A stretch of DNA of 64,000 bases, from contig NZ_JAGIBD010000006.1 in NCBI RefSeq assembly GCF_017744555.1, positions 62,001-126,000 of the forward strand. The letters run 5' to 3'. This stretch comes from Cellulomonas sp. (lineage in GTDB: Bacteria; Actinomycetota; Actinomycetes; Actinomycetales; Cellulomonadaceae). Below, piece by piece: positions 44,291-52,388 of the stretch. A program made the position numbers and the translations under genes. Positions within the stretch are counted from its first letter, which is position 1. Each line of letters opens with the position of its first letter. The notes beneath the pieces are model-generated. The model did no database searches and was not told the origin of the DNA. It saw only the letters and a list, made by a program, of their open reading frames with translations.

Positions 44291-44890
44291 ATGGGTCGAC
44301 CCCGACTGCACGACGACGCACTCCGGTCGCAGCTGCTCGAGGCGGCGTCAGCCGCGCTCGCGCAGGACGGGACCGCAGGCCTGACCGTGCGCGACGTCGC
44401 CGCGCGTGCGGGCACCTCGACCTCGGCGGTGTACTCCCTGTTCGGCGGTCGGCCCGAGCTCGTCCGCGCCGTCGGCGACGAGGCGTTCGCCCGCTTCGCC
44501 GACCGTCTGGCCGCCGTCCCCCGCACGGACGACCCCGAGGCCGACCTCCTGGCGCTCGGTCTGGCGTACCGGCGGTACGCGCGCGACGAGCCGCACTTCT
44601 ACCGCGCGATGTTCGGGACCCCCGGCACGGGCGCGCAGGACGGCTCGCACGGGCCGATGACGCAAGCACCCACGTTCCTCGTGCTGCGCGACGCGGTCGC
44701 CGCCGTGCTCGCCGCCCGCGGCGCACCCGTCGCCGGTGCGGAGCGCGCCGCCCTCGGGCTGTGGGCGCTCGTGCACGGGCTCGTCGAGCTCGAGCTCGAC
44801 GGGCTGGTCCCCGGCGACGAGGCGGCCGCCGCCGAGCGGTACGCGGCGACGCTCCGCGCGGCCGGGCCGGGGTTGCTCGCCGCGGCCTGA
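44291..44890 (+). CDS. TetR family regulator
   Basis: A 199-residue repressor. The helix-turn-helix is at about residues 28-52 (GLTVRDVAARAGTSTSAVYSLFGG). The C-terminal ligand domain resembles the WHG/TetR_C_33 type (FYRAMFG, LWALVHGLVELELDG). It should bind the inverted repeat between itself and the membrane protein gene and repress both. The inducing ligand is unknown. Confidence 0.9.
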   Translation: MGRPRLHDDALRSQLLEAASAALAQDGTAGLTVRDVAARAGTSTSAVYSLFGGRPELVRAVGDEAFARFADRLAAVPRTDDPEADLLALGLAYRRYARDEPHFYRAMFGTPGTGAQDGSHGPMTQAPTFLVLRDAVAAVLAARGAPVAGAERAALGLWALVHGLVELELDGLVPGDEAAAAERYAATLRAAGPGLLAAA

Positions 44891-44940
44891 CGGTCGTGCC
44901 GGGCCGCGCCCGGTGCCGGGTCGCGGCGGCAGCGGTGCGG

Positions 44941-44963
44941 GTGTCGGTGCCCCGTGGAACGGT
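44941..44963 (+). promoter_or_regulatory. RecA-NDp (PafBC-type) promoter of the AlkZ-like gene
   Basis: GTGTCGGTG (44941-44949), eight bases, then AACGGT (44958-44963), which ends six bases before the GTG start at 44970. It has the same spacing as the recA, lhr and EamA elements. The -10 is the weakest of the four (A in place of the first T). Confidence 0.62.
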
Positions 44964-44969
44964 GTCCGT

Positions 44970-46136
44970 GTGACCTCTTCGCGCACGGCACGACTGGCAG
45001 GCGCAGCCCGCACCGTGACCCGCGGCCAGGTGCTCCGGCGTCGGGTGCGCGCGCAGCAGCTCGACCGCGCGCCCGGGACGGCGGCCGGGCCGCACGACGT
45101 CGCCGTGCTCAGCCTCGGCGTCCAGGACACGGGGCCGGACGGGTCGCTCTGGGCGCTCGTCGTCCGCGGCGTGGAGGCGACCGCCGACCGGTGGCCCGAC
45201 GACCTCGCGCTCGCCTGGACGCTCCGGGGCGCACCCCACGCGTACCGCCGTCAGGACCTGCCCGCCGTGCAGCGTGCCGTGCGACCGTGCTCGGACGCCG
45301 ACGCAGCCAAGCGGATCATGAACGCCGCCACTCCCCTGCGCAGCGCCGGCATCACCCCGGTCGACGCGCTCGAGCACGTCGCGCGGACCATGCGCGACGT
45401 CGTCACGGACCCGCTGGACAAGGGCAGCCTCTCGACCCGGATGACCGCCGAGCTGCCTGAGCCCTACCTGCGCTGGTGCGCGCCGTGCGGCGCGACCCAC
45501 ATGTACGAGATGCCGTTCCGCCTGGCCGCGCTGCACGCCGGTCTCGAGCTCGAGCCAGGGACGTCGCCGCCGGTCGTCGGCCGCTCGCCCGGCTTCCCCT
45601 CCGCGCAGATCGGGGTCGTCGCCCGCGCGGAGGACGACGACGACGGACCGTTCGACCTCGTCCGGCTCGTGCTCCACCTGCTCGGCCCCCTGACCCCCCG
45701 GCAGGTCGCCGCGTTCCTCGACGCGCCGGTCAAGGACGTGACCGCACGCTGGCCCGACGACGTGGTGCCCGTCGCGATCGAGGACGTCGGCACCGCCGAC
45801 CTGCTCGAGGAGGACGTGCCGGCGCTCGAGACCACCGACCGCGGCAGCCCACCCGTCGTCCGCCTGGTCGGGCCGTACGACCTCTACCTGCAGGCACGCG
45901 ACCGGGACCTGCTCGTGCCCGACGCCGGTCGGCACAAGGCGCTGTGGCCCGTGCTCGGACGGCCGGGCGCCGTGCTCGTCGACGGCGAGGTCGCCGGCAC
46001 GTGGCGACCTCGCGCGTCGGGTCGGCGGCTCGCGCTCGAGCTCGACGAGTGGGTGCCGTGGGACGCGACGACCCGCCGCGCGGTGGCCGCGGAGCACGAA
46101 CGGCTCGCGGCCTTCCGCGGGGCCGACCCGGCCTGA
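44970..46136 (+). CDS. winged-helix DNA glycosylase, AlkZ/AlkX-like (HTH_42)
   Basis: A 388-residue protein of the winged-helix DNA-binding family that includes AlkZ and E. coli YcaQ (AlkX), glycosylases that open interstrand crosslinks or remove bulky alkyl adducts. QQLD near residue 33 (RAQQLDRA) contains QLD, which fits the Q-hydrophobic-D catalytic motif of the AlkX branch. Other family segments are ALSLGVQDT-like (LSLGVQD), LAWTLRGAPHAYRR and DGEVAGTWRPRASGRRL. GTG 44970 has no ribosome site and follows a PafBC-type promoter at the leaderless distance. The function is inferred; the motif assignment needs alignment. Confidence 0.78.
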   Translation: MTSSRTARLAGAARTVTRGQVLRRRVRAQQLDRAPGTAAGPHDVAVLSLGVQDTGPDGSLWALVVRGVEATADRWPDDLALAWTLRGAPHAYRRQDLPAVQRAVRPCSDADAAKRIMNAATPLRSAGITPVDALEHVARTMRDVVTDPLDKGSLSTRMTAELPEPYLRWCAPCGATHMYEMPFRLAALHAGLELEPGTSPPVVGRSPGFPSAQIGVVARAEDDDDGPFDLVRLVLHLLGPLTPRQVAAFLDAPVKDVTARWPDDVVPVAIEDVGTADLLEEDVPALETTDRGSPPVVRLVGPYDLYLQARDRDLLVPDAGRHKALWPVLGRPGAVLVDGEVAGTWRPRASGRRLALELDEWVPWDATTRRAVAAEHERLAAFRGADPA

Positions 46137-46181
46137 CGTCGGGCCGACCCGGCTGCACGTCGGGGCGACCCGCCGCACGTC
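46120..46181. repeat. three tandem copies of a 20-21 bp repeat across a stop codon
   Basis: Units 46120-46140 and 46141-46161 differ at two or three positions. A third unit at 46162-46181 is more diverged, and a decayed fourth may follow. The first unit contains the end (ADPA) and stop codon of the AlkZ-like gene. Confidence 0.8.
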
Positions 46182-46197
46182 CGGGCCACGGCCGCCG

Positions 46198-46980
46198 TCA
46201 GAGTGCCGTCGGCTCCCCGCGCCCGAGCACGACGAGCCGGTCGCTCGCCCCGATGGCCGCGAACCGGTCCTGCACCGCTGACAGCGGGTCGACGAAGTGC
46301 GCCCAGTCGGTGTGGTGCACGGGCACGACGGTCGCGAGCGGCAGCAGCGCCGCAGCGGCCGCGGCCCGGGGGGCGTCGAGCGTGAGGGGCTCGGCCCCGA
46401 ACCGGCCGACGTTCGCCCCGCCGACGAACAGGACCGCGAGCTCGATCCGCTCGAACCGGCGCGCCACCTGGTCGAGCACGTCGAGCGAGGCGTTGTCGCC
46501 CGACACGTACACGGTGCGCTCGCCGGGCGCCTCGAGGACGAAGCCGGTGACCTCGCCGCTCAGCGCCTCGGCCCCCTCGGGACCGTGCCGCGCGGGGACG
46601 GCGGTGACGCGCACGTCGTCCGCGAGCACGACCTGCTCCCACGGCGCGAGGCCGCGGACGCCGGGGATCCGCTCGGCGGCGTCGGGCGTCGAGAGCACGG
46701 CCGGCACCGTCGCCAACAGGGCGCGTCCCGCGACGTCGAGGTTGTCGGCGTGCTGGTCGTGCGAGAGCAGCACCACGTCGAGGTGCCCGATGTCCTCGAC
46801 CCTGACACCGGGACCGACCAGCTTGTGCAAGGTGGTGCGGCCCTCGTAGTCGGCGGGGGCGTCGTCGAACGTCGGGTCGGTGAGGAACGTCAGGCCGGCG
46901 TAGGTGAACCGCAGCGTCGGTCCCCCCACCCAGGTCGCCGTCGTCGTCGTGCGGATGGCGTCGCTCGCTGTGGTGGTCAT
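46198..46980 (-). CDS. MBL-fold hydrolase
   Basis: A 260-residue UlaG/YtnP-like metallo-beta-lactamase-fold protein. The first metal motif is altered, SHDQHADNLD in place of SHxHxDH. Further ligands are likely in PARHGPEG, VSGDNAS and PVHHTDW. The His-to-Gln-type change at the metal site may reflect one-metal chemistry or a different substrate. GGAG stands very close before the ATG at 46980. It is divergent from an AraC-type regulator, which probably controls it. Confidence 0.82.
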   Translation of the reverse strand: MTTTASDAIRTTTTATWVGGPTLRFTYAGLTFLTDPTFDDAPADYEGRTTLHKLVGPGVRVEDIGHLDVVLLSHDQHADNLDVAGRALLATVPAVLSTPDAAERIPGVRGLAPWEQVVLADDVRVTAVPARHGPEGAEALSGEVTGFVLEAPGERTVYVSGDNASLDVLDQVARRFERIELAVLFVGGANVGRFGAEPLTLDAPRAAAAAALLPLATVVPVHHTDWAHFVDPLSAVQDRFAAIGASDRLVVLGRGEPTAL

Positions 46981-46994
46981 GTCTCCACACTGCT

Positions 46995-47032
46995 CCGCAG
47001 GTCACCCGTACGCCAGTGGCCCGCAGGACACC
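46995..47032. repeat. 12-bp direct repeats in the divergent MBL / AraC control region
   Basis: CCGCAGGTCACC (46995-47006) and CCGCAGGACACC (47021-47032) differ at one position and start 26 bases apart. Directly repeated half-sites are typical of AraC-family regulators. The second lies just before the regulator's own -10 element TAGGAT (47039-47044). Confidence 0.6.
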
Positions 47033-47050
47033 TATCGCTAGGATCGGGCC

Positions 47051-48004
47051 ATGGTCCACACGGTGGCTGTCGTCGCGTTCGAGGGCATCAGCCCGTTCCA
47101 CCTCGCGGTCCCGTCGGCCGTCTTCACCGCCCGCTACGGCGGTACGCCGGGCAGGCCCTACCGGGTCGTCGTGTGCGCACCGACGCCCGGCCCTGTCCCC
47201 ACCGAGGCCGGCTACGACATTCACGTCGCGCACGGGCTCGAGGCGCTCGACCGCGCCGACACCGTGGTGCTGCCGAGCTGGGACGTGCACCGCGAGCCGC
47301 CCGCGCCGCTTCTCGACGCCGTCCGTGCGGCCCACGCCCGCGGCGCGCGGGTCGTCAGCCTGTGCCTCGGCGCGTTCGTCGTCGCCGCCGCCGGGCTCGT
47401 CGACGGTCGCGAGGTCGCGACCCACTGGCACGCCGCCGCCGAGCTCGCCGCCCGGTACCCCGCGGTCCGGGTGCGATCCGACGTGCTCTGGAGCGACCAC
47501 GGCGACGTGCTCACGTCCGCCGGCGTCGCCGCCGCGCTCGACTGCTGCCTGCACGTCGTGCGGACCGACCTCGGCGCCCGGATCGCGACCGAGGTGGCGC
47601 GCTCGCTCGTGCTGGCGCCGCACCGCGACGGGTCGCAGGCCCAGTTCATCCCGGCCCCTGTCGCCCCGAGCGCGGGCGGTGACCCCGTGGACGACGCGAT
47701 CGCCTGGGCGCAGAACCGACTCGGGGACCCCGTCGACCTCGACACGTGGGCCGACGCGGTGCACCTGTCGCGCCGCACGTTCACGCGCCAGTTCCGCGCG
47801 CGCACCGGCACGAGCCCGGCGCAGTGGCTGCTGCACCAGCGGCTCACCCGCGCCCGCGTGCTGCTCGAGACGACCGACGAGCCTGTCGACACGGTCGCCC
47901 GGCGCGCCGGGTTCGGCAGCGCGGCGACGATGCGCCAGCACTTCGCCGAGCGGTTCCGCACGAGCCCGCACCAGCACCGGGCGGCGTTCCGGTCGGCGCC
48001 CTGA
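47051..48004 (+). CDS. GlxA-type AraC family regulator with DJ-1/PfpI domain
   Basis: A 317-residue regulator. The N-terminal DJ-1/PfpI-like domain (residues ~1-175) keeps a Cys at the nucleophile elbow (SLCLGAF) and resembles GlxA-type sensors. The C-terminal AraC domain has two helix-turn-helices (DTWADAVHLSRRTFTRQFRA; DTVARRAGFGSAATMRQHF). TAGGAT ends six bases before the ATG, so the message is likely leaderless. It is divergent from the metallo-hydrolase gene, with repeated half-sites between them. The ligand is unknown. Confidence 0.9.
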   Translation: MVHTVAVVAFEGISPFHLAVPSAVFTARYGGTPGRPYRVVVCAPTPGPVPTEAGYDIHVAHGLEALDRADTVVLPSWDVHREPPAPLLDAVRAAHARGARVVSLCLGAFVVAAAGLVDGREVATHWHAAAELAARYPAVRVRSDVLWSDHGDVLTSAGVAAALDCCLHVVRTDLGARIATEVARSLVLAPHRDGSQAQFIPAPVAPSAGGDPVDDAIAWAQNRLGDPVDLDTWADAVHLSRRTFTRQFRARTGTSPAQWLLHQRLTRARVLLETTDEPVDTVARRAGFGSAATMRQHFAERFRTSPHQHRAAFRSAP

Positions 48005-48074
48005 CCTGCAGGATCGCTCGTCCGCGCGACGCTGGCAGGACGTCGACGGTCGGTGGCGGTTATCCCTGCGGTCG

Positions 48075-48097
48075 ATGTCGGTGGTCGCGCCTACTGT
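48075..48097 (+). promoter_or_regulatory. RecA-NDp (PafBC-type) promoter of the uORF-EamA unit
   Basis: ATGTCGGTG (48075-48083), eight bases, then TACTGT (48092-48097). The 9-mer is identical to that of recA, and the -10 is a full TANNNT. It ends six bases before the ATG of an 11-codon ORF. Confidence 0.78.
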
Positions 48098-48103
48098 GAC
48101 GGC

Positions 48104-48139
48104 ATGCGCACCCACCTCCCCCGGACGGTCAAGCCATGA
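48104..48139 (+). CDS. leaderless 11-codon upstream ORF
   Basis: ATG 48104 encodes MRTHLPRTVKP and stops at 48137-48139. The stop overlaps the EamA start by ATGA. There is no ribosome site, and the -10 element ends six bases upstream, so it should be translated from the 5' end of the mRNA. The exporter gene itself lacks a ribosome site, so the small ORF probably delivers ribosomes to it. Too short for database evidence; support is positional only. Confidence 0.6.
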   Translation: MRTHLPRTVKP

Positions 48140-49101
48140 GCCGCCGCGGATGGATCCTGCTGCTGTCGATGGGCCTCATCTGGGGCGTCCCGTACCTGCT
48201 GATCAAGGTCGCCGTCGGCGAGGTCACGCCCGCGACGGTCGTGTTCGTGCGCACGGGTCTCGGCGCTCTCCTGCTCGTGCCGTTCGCGTGGCGTGCGGGC
48301 GGGCTCCGCGTGCTCCGACGGCACTGGCCCGCGGTCGTCGCATTCGCGGCGCTCGAGCTCGTCGGCCCGTGGATCCTGCTGTCGAACGCCGAGCGCACGC
48401 TGTCGAGCTCGCTCACCGGGCTGCTCATCGCGACCGTGCCCATCGCGGCCGTCGTGCTCGGCCGCATCGTCGACAAGGAGCGCGTGGCGCTCGTCCGCTG
48501 GGTCGGTCTGCTCGTCGCGCTCGGCGGCGTGGCCCTGCTGCTCGGACCGGGCGCCGGCGCGGACGACCCGTGGGCGGTGACGCAGGTGCTGCTCGCCGCG
48601 CTCGGGTACGCGACGGCGCCGATGATCGCCGACCGGTACCTGCGCGACGTCCCCGCGATCCCGCTCACCACCGCGTGCCTGGGCCTGACCGCGCTCGTCT
48701 ACCTGCCGGTCGTGCTGCTCACCGGCCCGCACCCGTGGCCGACGGCCGACGCCGTCCTGTCCCTCGCGCTGCTCGGCGCGCTCTGCACGGCGCTCGCGTT
48801 CGTCCTGTTCTTCCGGCTCATCGCCGAGGTCGGTGCGGCCCGCTCGACGCTCGTCGCCTACCTCAACCCCATCGTGGCCGTGGGCCTCGGGGCGTTGATC
48901 CTCGACGAGCCGATCACCGTGACGGTCGTCATCGCGACGGTGCTCATCCTCGTGGGCTCGGCCGCGGCCTCACGTCGGGGTGCGTCGACGAGCGCTGCGG
49001 CTCCCGCGGGCGAGGTGACGGTGGCCGTGAGCGCCGACGACGTCGCCGACGAGGACGACCTCGTGCGGGACGGCGAAGGAGCGAGGACCCGTCCGAGCTG
49101 A
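48136..49101 (+). CDS. EamA/DMT family transporter
   Basis: A 321-residue drug/metabolite-type exporter with ten predicted helices in two EamA halves (GWILLLSMGLIWGVPYLLIK starts the first; VTQVLLAALGYATAPMIADR the second). The ~40-residue C-terminal tail is Ala/Asp-rich and cytoplasmic. ATG 48136 is chosen because it overlaps the stop of the leaderless upstream ORF and lies just before the first helix. No ribosome site is visible. The upstream promoter is of the damage-induced PafBC type, suggesting export of a toxic or damage-related compound; the substrate is unknown. Confidence 0.9.
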   Translation: MSRRGWILLLSMGLIWGVPYLLIKVAVGEVTPATVVFVRTGLGALLLVPFAWRAGGLRVLRRHWPAVVAFAALELVGPWILLSNAERTLSSSLTGLLIATVPIAAVVLGRIVDKERVALVRWVGLLVALGGVALLLGPGAGADDPWAVTQVLLAALGYATAPMIADRYLRDVPAIPLTTACLGLTALVYLPVVLLTGPHPWPTADAVLSLALLGALCTALAFVLFFRLIAEVGAARSTLVAYLNPIVAVGLGALILDEPITVTVVIATVLILVGSAAASRRGASTSAAAPAGEVTVAVSADDVADEDDLVRDGEGARTRPS

Positions 49102-49117
49102 CCCGGCCAGGCCGGGT
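49101..49117. terminator. short palindrome after the EamA gene
   Basis: ACCCGGCC and GGCCGGGT flank a single base right at the EamA stop. In RNA a 5- to 6-bp stem could form. It lies between the convergent EamA and rnj genes and is only a possible terminator. Confidence 0.35.
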
Positions 49118-49198
49118 GGCGAGGAGCGACGGCTCCCGGCATCCGGCGACCGCGTCCTGCCCTGCCCCTGCCGTGCTCTGGCCTGGCCTGGCGGAGGC

Positions 49199-50884
49199 TC
49201 AGGCCTCGACGACGACCGGGATGATCATCGGGCGGCGGCGCAGCCGGTTGGAGACCCAGCGCCCCACCACCCGCCGCATCACCTGCTGCAGCTGGTGCGT
49301 GTCCGTCGCGCCCGTGAGCGCGGCCTCCTCGAGCGCGCGCGTGAGGTCCGGGAGGATGTCCTCGAACACGTGGTCCTGCTCGGCGAACCCGCGGGCGTGG
49401 ATCTGCGGTCCGGCGAGCACCTTCCCGTCGGCGGAGCTCACGACCGCGAAGATCGAGATGAAGCCCTCGTCGCCGAGGATGCGGCGGTCCTTGAGCTCGG
49501 CCTCGGTGATGCCGCCCACGCTCGAGCCGTCGACGTAGACGTACCCGCAGGGCACCGCGCCGACGACCGACGCCTTGCCGTCGACGAGATCGACGACCAC
49601 GCCGTCCTCGGCCAGCACCACACGGTCGGCCGGGACACCGGTCTGGACGGCGAGCGCCGCGTTGGCCACGAGGTGCCGCACCTCGCCGTGCACGGGCATG
49701 ACGTTGCGCGGCTTGAGGATGTTGTAGCAGTACAGGAGCTCGCCGGCGCTCGCGTGGCCGGACACGTGCACCTTGGCGTTGCCGGAGTGCACGACGCGGG
49801 CGCCGAGCCGGGTGAGCCCGTTGATGACCCGGAACACGGCGTTCTCGTTCCCGGGGATGAGGGACGACGCGAGGATCACGGTGTCGCCGGGGCCGACGGA
49901 CACCTTGTGGTCGTTGTTCGCGATCCGCGACAGGGCCGCCATGGGCTCGCCCTGCGACCCGGTGCACATGAGCACGATCTCGTCGTCGGGCAGCTGGTCG
50001 ACCTGCTTGAGGTCGATGAGCACGCCCTCGGGGACGTGCAGGTAGCCGAGGTCGGACGCGATGGCCATGTTGCGGACCATCGACCGGCCGACGAGCGCGA
50101 CCCGCCGCCCGTGCGCGTGCGCGGCGTCGAGCACCTGCTGCACGCGGTGCACGTGCGACGCGAACGACGCGACGATGATGCGCTTCGCCGAGTCGGCGAA
50201 CACGCCGTCGAGCACCGGTCCGATGCCGCGCTCCTGCGCGACGAAGCCCGGCACCTCGGCGTTCGTGGAGTCGACCATGAACAGGTCGACGCCCTGCTCG
50301 CCGAGCCGCGCGAACGCCCGCAGGTCGGTGATGCGGCCGTCGAGCGGCAGCTGGTCCATCTTGAAGTCACCGGTGTGCAGCACGGTGCCGGCCGGGGTGC
50401 GCACCGCGACGGCGAGTGCGTCGGGGATCGAGTGGTTGACGGCGACGAACTCGCACTCGAACACACCCAGCCGCTCGGTCTGGCCCTCGCGGACCGCGAG
50501 CGTGAGCGGCGCGATGCGGTGCTCCTTGAGCTTCGCCTCGACGAACGCGAGCGTGAGCTGCGAGCCGACCAGCGGGATGTCCTGCCGCAGCCGCAGCAGG
50601 TACGGCACGGCGCCGATGTGGTCCTCGTGGCCGTGCGTGAGGACGATCGCCTCGATGTCGTCGAGACGGTCCCGGATGTAGTCGAAGTCCGGGAGGATCA
50701 GGTCGACGCCGGGCTGGTGGTCCTCGGGGAACAGGACGCCGCAGTCGATGACGAGCAGGCGTCCGGCGAACTCGAGCACGGCCATGTTGCGGCCGACCTC
50801 GCCGAGCCCTCCCAGTGCGACGACGCGCAGTGCACCGTCGGCCAGGGCCGGCGGCAGGGTGAGCTCGGGGTGCGGGTGACTCAA
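49199..50884 (-). CDS. rnj: ribonuclease J
   Basis: A 561-residue bifunctional endo/5'-3' exoribonuclease of the beta-CASP metallo-beta-lactamase group. Metal motif THGHEDHIG, then GDFKMDQ, STNAE, GSQGEP and SGHAS. The C-terminal ~100 residues form the usual small domain. The start is TTG 50884: GGAG stands five bases before it, and the family N terminus SHPHPELTLPP begins exactly there. It follows dapA by 14 bases, so the two are co-transcribed, as in M. tuberculosis (Rv2753c-Rv2752c). Confidence 0.95.
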   Translation of the reverse strand: MSHPHPELTLPPALADGALRVVALGGLGEVGRNMAVLEFAGRLLVIDCGVLFPEDHQPGVDLILPDFDYIRDRLDDIEAIVLTHGHEDHIGAVPYLLRLRQDIPLVGSQLTLAFVEAKLKEHRIAPLTLAVREGQTERLGVFECEFVAVNHSIPDALAVAVRTPAGTVLHTGDFKMDQLPLDGRITDLRAFARLGEQGVDLFMVDSTNAEVPGFVAQERGIGPVLDGVFADSAKRIIVASFASHVHRVQQVLDAAHAHGRRVALVGRSMVRNMAIASDLGYLHVPEGVLIDLKQVDQLPDDEIVLMCTGSQGEPMAALSRIANNDHKVSVGPGDTVILASSLIPGNENAVFRVINGLTRLGARVVHSGNAKVHVSGHASAGELLYCYNILKPRNVMPVHGEVRHLVANAALAVQTGVPADRVVLAEDGVVVDLVDGKASVVGAVPCGYVYVDGSSVGGITEAELKDRRILGDEGFISIFAVVSSADGKVLAGPQIHARGFAEQDHVFEDILPDLTRALEEAALTGATDTHQLQQVMRRVVGRWVSNRLRRRPMIIPVVVEA

Positions 50885-50898
50885 TGGGTCTCCTGGGG

Positions 50899-51816
50899 TC
50901 AGCGGAGCGCGATGTCGAGCAGCCCGGCGGCGCGCAGGCCGGCCCGGATCGTCTCGAGCTCGTCGTCCGAGGCGGCGACGAGCGGCAGGCGCACGGCGCG
51001 GGTGGGCAGGTACCCCGAGATCTCGAGCGCGGCCTTGGCGGCGACGGCCTGGAAGCCGGCACCGTTGACGGCGTCGATCGCGGGGGCGATGGTGAGGAAG
51101 ACGCGCAGGGCCTCGGCGTGGTCGCCGGCCTCCCAGGCGCGGATCGCGGCGGCGACCTGTGCGGCCGCCACGTGCGTCGCGACGCCGACGATGCCGACGC
51201 CGCCGACGGCCAGCAGCGGCAGGAGAAGGCTGTCGTCGCCCGAGTACCAGGCGAGTCCGGTCCGGCTGATCGCGCGGGCCGCCGCGTACGGGTCGCCGGC
51301 GGCGTCCTTCATCGCGACGACGCGCGGGTGCGCGGCGGCGGCCTCGATCGTGGCGGGGGCGAGCCGGACGCCGGTGCGGCCGGGCACGTCGTAGAGCATG
51401 ACGGGCAGGTCCGTCGCGTCGGCGACGGCCGCGAAGTGTGCCAGCACGCCCGCCTGCGACGGACGCGAGTAGTAGGGCGCGACGACGAGCAACCCGTGCG
51501 CGCCGGCCTCGGCGGCCTGCTCGGCCATCCGGACGGCGTGCGCGGTGTCGTTGGAGCCCGCGCCCGCCAGCACGTAGGCCTGGTCGCCGACGGCCTCGAC
51601 CACGGCCTGCACGATCTCGGCCTTCTCGGGTGCGTGCGTGGTGGAGGCCTCGCCGGTGGTGCCGGACAGCACGAGCCCGTCGTTGCCGGCGTCGACGAGA
51701 TGCCGCGCGAGGCGGACGGTGGCCTCGAGGTCCACGGCTCCGTCGGTGGTCATCGGCGTGACCATCGCGGTCAGGACCCGCCCGAACGGGCGCGTGGTGT
51801 CGGTGACGTGCGGCAT
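50899..51816 (-). CDS. dapA: 4-hydroxy-tetrahydrodipicolinate synthase
   Basis: A 305-residue enzyme condensing pyruvate with aspartate semialdehyde, first step of the diaminopimelate branch. The Schiff-base Lys is Lys170 (VVAMKDAAGD), with Tyr142 in LYDVPGRTG and SGTTGE near residue 51. TACCGT (51823-51828) ends six bases before the ATG, a leaderless pattern. It is followed directly by rnj. Confidence 0.96.
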   Translation of the reverse strand: MPHVTDTTRPFGRVLTAMVTPMTTDGAVDLEATVRLARHLVDAGNDGLVLSGTTGEASTTHAPEKAEIVQAVVEAVGDQAYVLAGAGSNDTAHAVRMAEQAAEAGAHGLLVVAPYYSRPSQAGVLAHFAAVADATDLPVMLYDVPGRTGVRLAPATIEAAAAHPRVVAMKDAAGDPYAAARAISRTGLAWYSGDDSLLLPLLAVGGVGIVGVATHVAAAQVAAAIRAWEAGDHAEALRVFLTIAPAIDAVNGAGFQAVAAKAALEISGYLPTRAVRLPLVAASDDELETIRAGLRAAGLLDIALR

Positions 51817-51881
51817 GGGGCCACGGTACCGCCCAGGCACGCGGGCCGACGTCGGTGCCCACGCGGCGACGAACCCGTCGT

Positions 51882-52388
51882 TCAGGCGGGGACCGGCTCG
51901 TAGGTCTCGAAGCGGAACCGCAGGCCGTCCGTCGTCGACGTGTGCCAGCCGGCGGCGGGGTCCGACGCGACGCGACGCCACCGCGACGGGTCGAGCGTGG
52001 GCGCCCACGTGTCGCCGTCCGCGACGGTCGTGTCGACGACGGTCACCTCGACGCGGCCGGCGCGCGGCAGCGCCTCGGCGTACACCGCGCCGCCGCCCAT
52101 CACCCACGCGTCCCGGTCGCCGACGAGCGCGAGGGCCTCGTCGAGCCCGTCGACCACGTGCGCACCCTCGGCCACGTACCCGGCGGTCCGCGACAGCACG
52201 ATGTTGTCCCGCCCTGGCAGCGGCCGGAACCGCGCCGGCAGGGACTCCCACGTCGCGCGGCCCATGATCACCGGGTGGCCGGACGTGAGCGTGCGGAACC
52301 GGGCCAGGTCCTCCGGGAGCCGCCACGGCAGCGTGCCGTCCCGACCGATCACCCCGTCCGGCGTCTGCGCCCAGACGAGACCGATCAC
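51882..52388 (-). CDS. folA: dihydrofolate reductase
   Basis: A 168-residue enzyme reducing dihydrofolate with NADPH. Family motifs are [44 protein letters not shown] and [12 protein letters not shown], shown here in short pieces of the same N-to-C order. The GTG start overlaps the thyA stop by four bases (GTGA), so synthesis is coupled to thymidylate synthase, which produces its substrate. Confidence 0.95.
   Translation of the reverse strand: MIGLVWAQTPDGVIGRDGTLPWRLPEDLARFRTLTSGHPVIMGRATWESLPARFRPLPGRDNIVLSRTAGYVAEGAHVVDGLDEALALVGDRDAWVMGGGAVYAEALPRAGRVEVTVVDTTVADGDTWAPTLDPSRWRRVASDPAAGWHTSTTDGLRFRFETYEPVPA

Noticed and set aside
51795..51820. GTGTCGGTG on the plus strand in the 5' part of dapA
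   Set aside because: No -10 hexamer follows at eight bases and no plus-strand gene starts there.
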